Assembly: GCA_934630445.1 (NCBI GenBank)
Contig: CAKTWY010000058.1
Span: forward strand, 1-13,383
Length of the DNA stretch: 13,383 nucleotides
Reading direction: 5' to 3'
Source of the DNA: an uncultured Eubacteriales bacterium
GTDB lineage: Bacteria; Bacillota; Clostridia; Oscillospirales; Butyricicoccaceae
Part shown: one piece after another, positions 13,373 through 13,383 of the stretch
Numbering within the stretch: the stretch's first letter is position 1
How the letters are laid out: every line of letters begins with the position of its first letter
Translations under genes and position numbers: made by a program
Notes under the pieces: model-generated
What the model saw: only the letters and a program-made list of their open reading frames with translations
Database searches by the model: none
Told to the model about the DNA's origin: nothing

Positions 13373-13383
13373 TACAAACGCTT

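Overview
The window looks like a chromosomal segment of a moderately GC-rich low-complexity-free Bacillota genome, most likely a Clostridia lineage. Evidence: strong GGAGG-type Shine-Dalgarno sites, TTGACA/TATAAT promoters with 17-bp spacers, compact operons closed by hairpin-plus-U-tract terminators, a lipoprotein solute receptor, and family-level resemblance of the proteins to clostridial ones. I cannot name a genus. I see no phage, transposase, plasmid, CRISPR or defence genes.

Layout. (1) 1-1760, minus strand: an amino-acid-type ABC substrate-binding lipoprotein and a hemolysin III/TrhA membrane protein, each with its own promoter and terminator. (2) 1885-7017, plus strand: one tight four-gene operon of cardiolipin synthase, patatin-like lipid acyl hydrolase, BirA biotin ligase/repressor and a ferredoxin-type aldo/keto reductase (gaps of 27, 15 and 21 bp), with a promoter in front and a perfect 14-bp stem hairpin behind. 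The first three genes bear on membrane lipid supply and turnover: BirA activates acetyl-CoA carboxylase, Cls makes cardiolipin, and patatins remove acyl chains. (3) 7038-9855, minus strand: the ribosome-associated GTPase TypA/BipA (TTG start) and the 23S rRNA methyltransferase RlmA (GTG start), i.e. ribosome assembly and function. (4) 9921-11505, plus strand: a strong promoter, a roughly 98-nt structured leader, tRNA-Ser(GGA), a terminator, then a SAM-dependent methyltransferase of unknown substrate that has no room for a promoter of its own. (5) 11532-12717, minus strand: a URO-D superfamily protein whose reading frame is intact over 375 codons except for one in-frame TGA at codon 230. (6) 12720-13383: about 350 bp with no convincing gene but with long-range inverted repeats, an orphan strong hairpin, then tRNA-Leu(TAA) on the minus strand with its terminator and promoter.

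The most notable point is the internal TGA of the URO-D-family gene. The sequence on both sides stays in frame and family-like, so it is either a fresh nonsense mutation or sequence error, or a recoded (selenocysteine) codon. I found no convincing SECIS hairpin behind it, so I leave this open. The tRNA-Ser/methyltransferase co-transcription unit and the structured gene-free stretch near 12.8-13.1 kb are the next most interesting. Nothing here amounts to a clearly new biological system.
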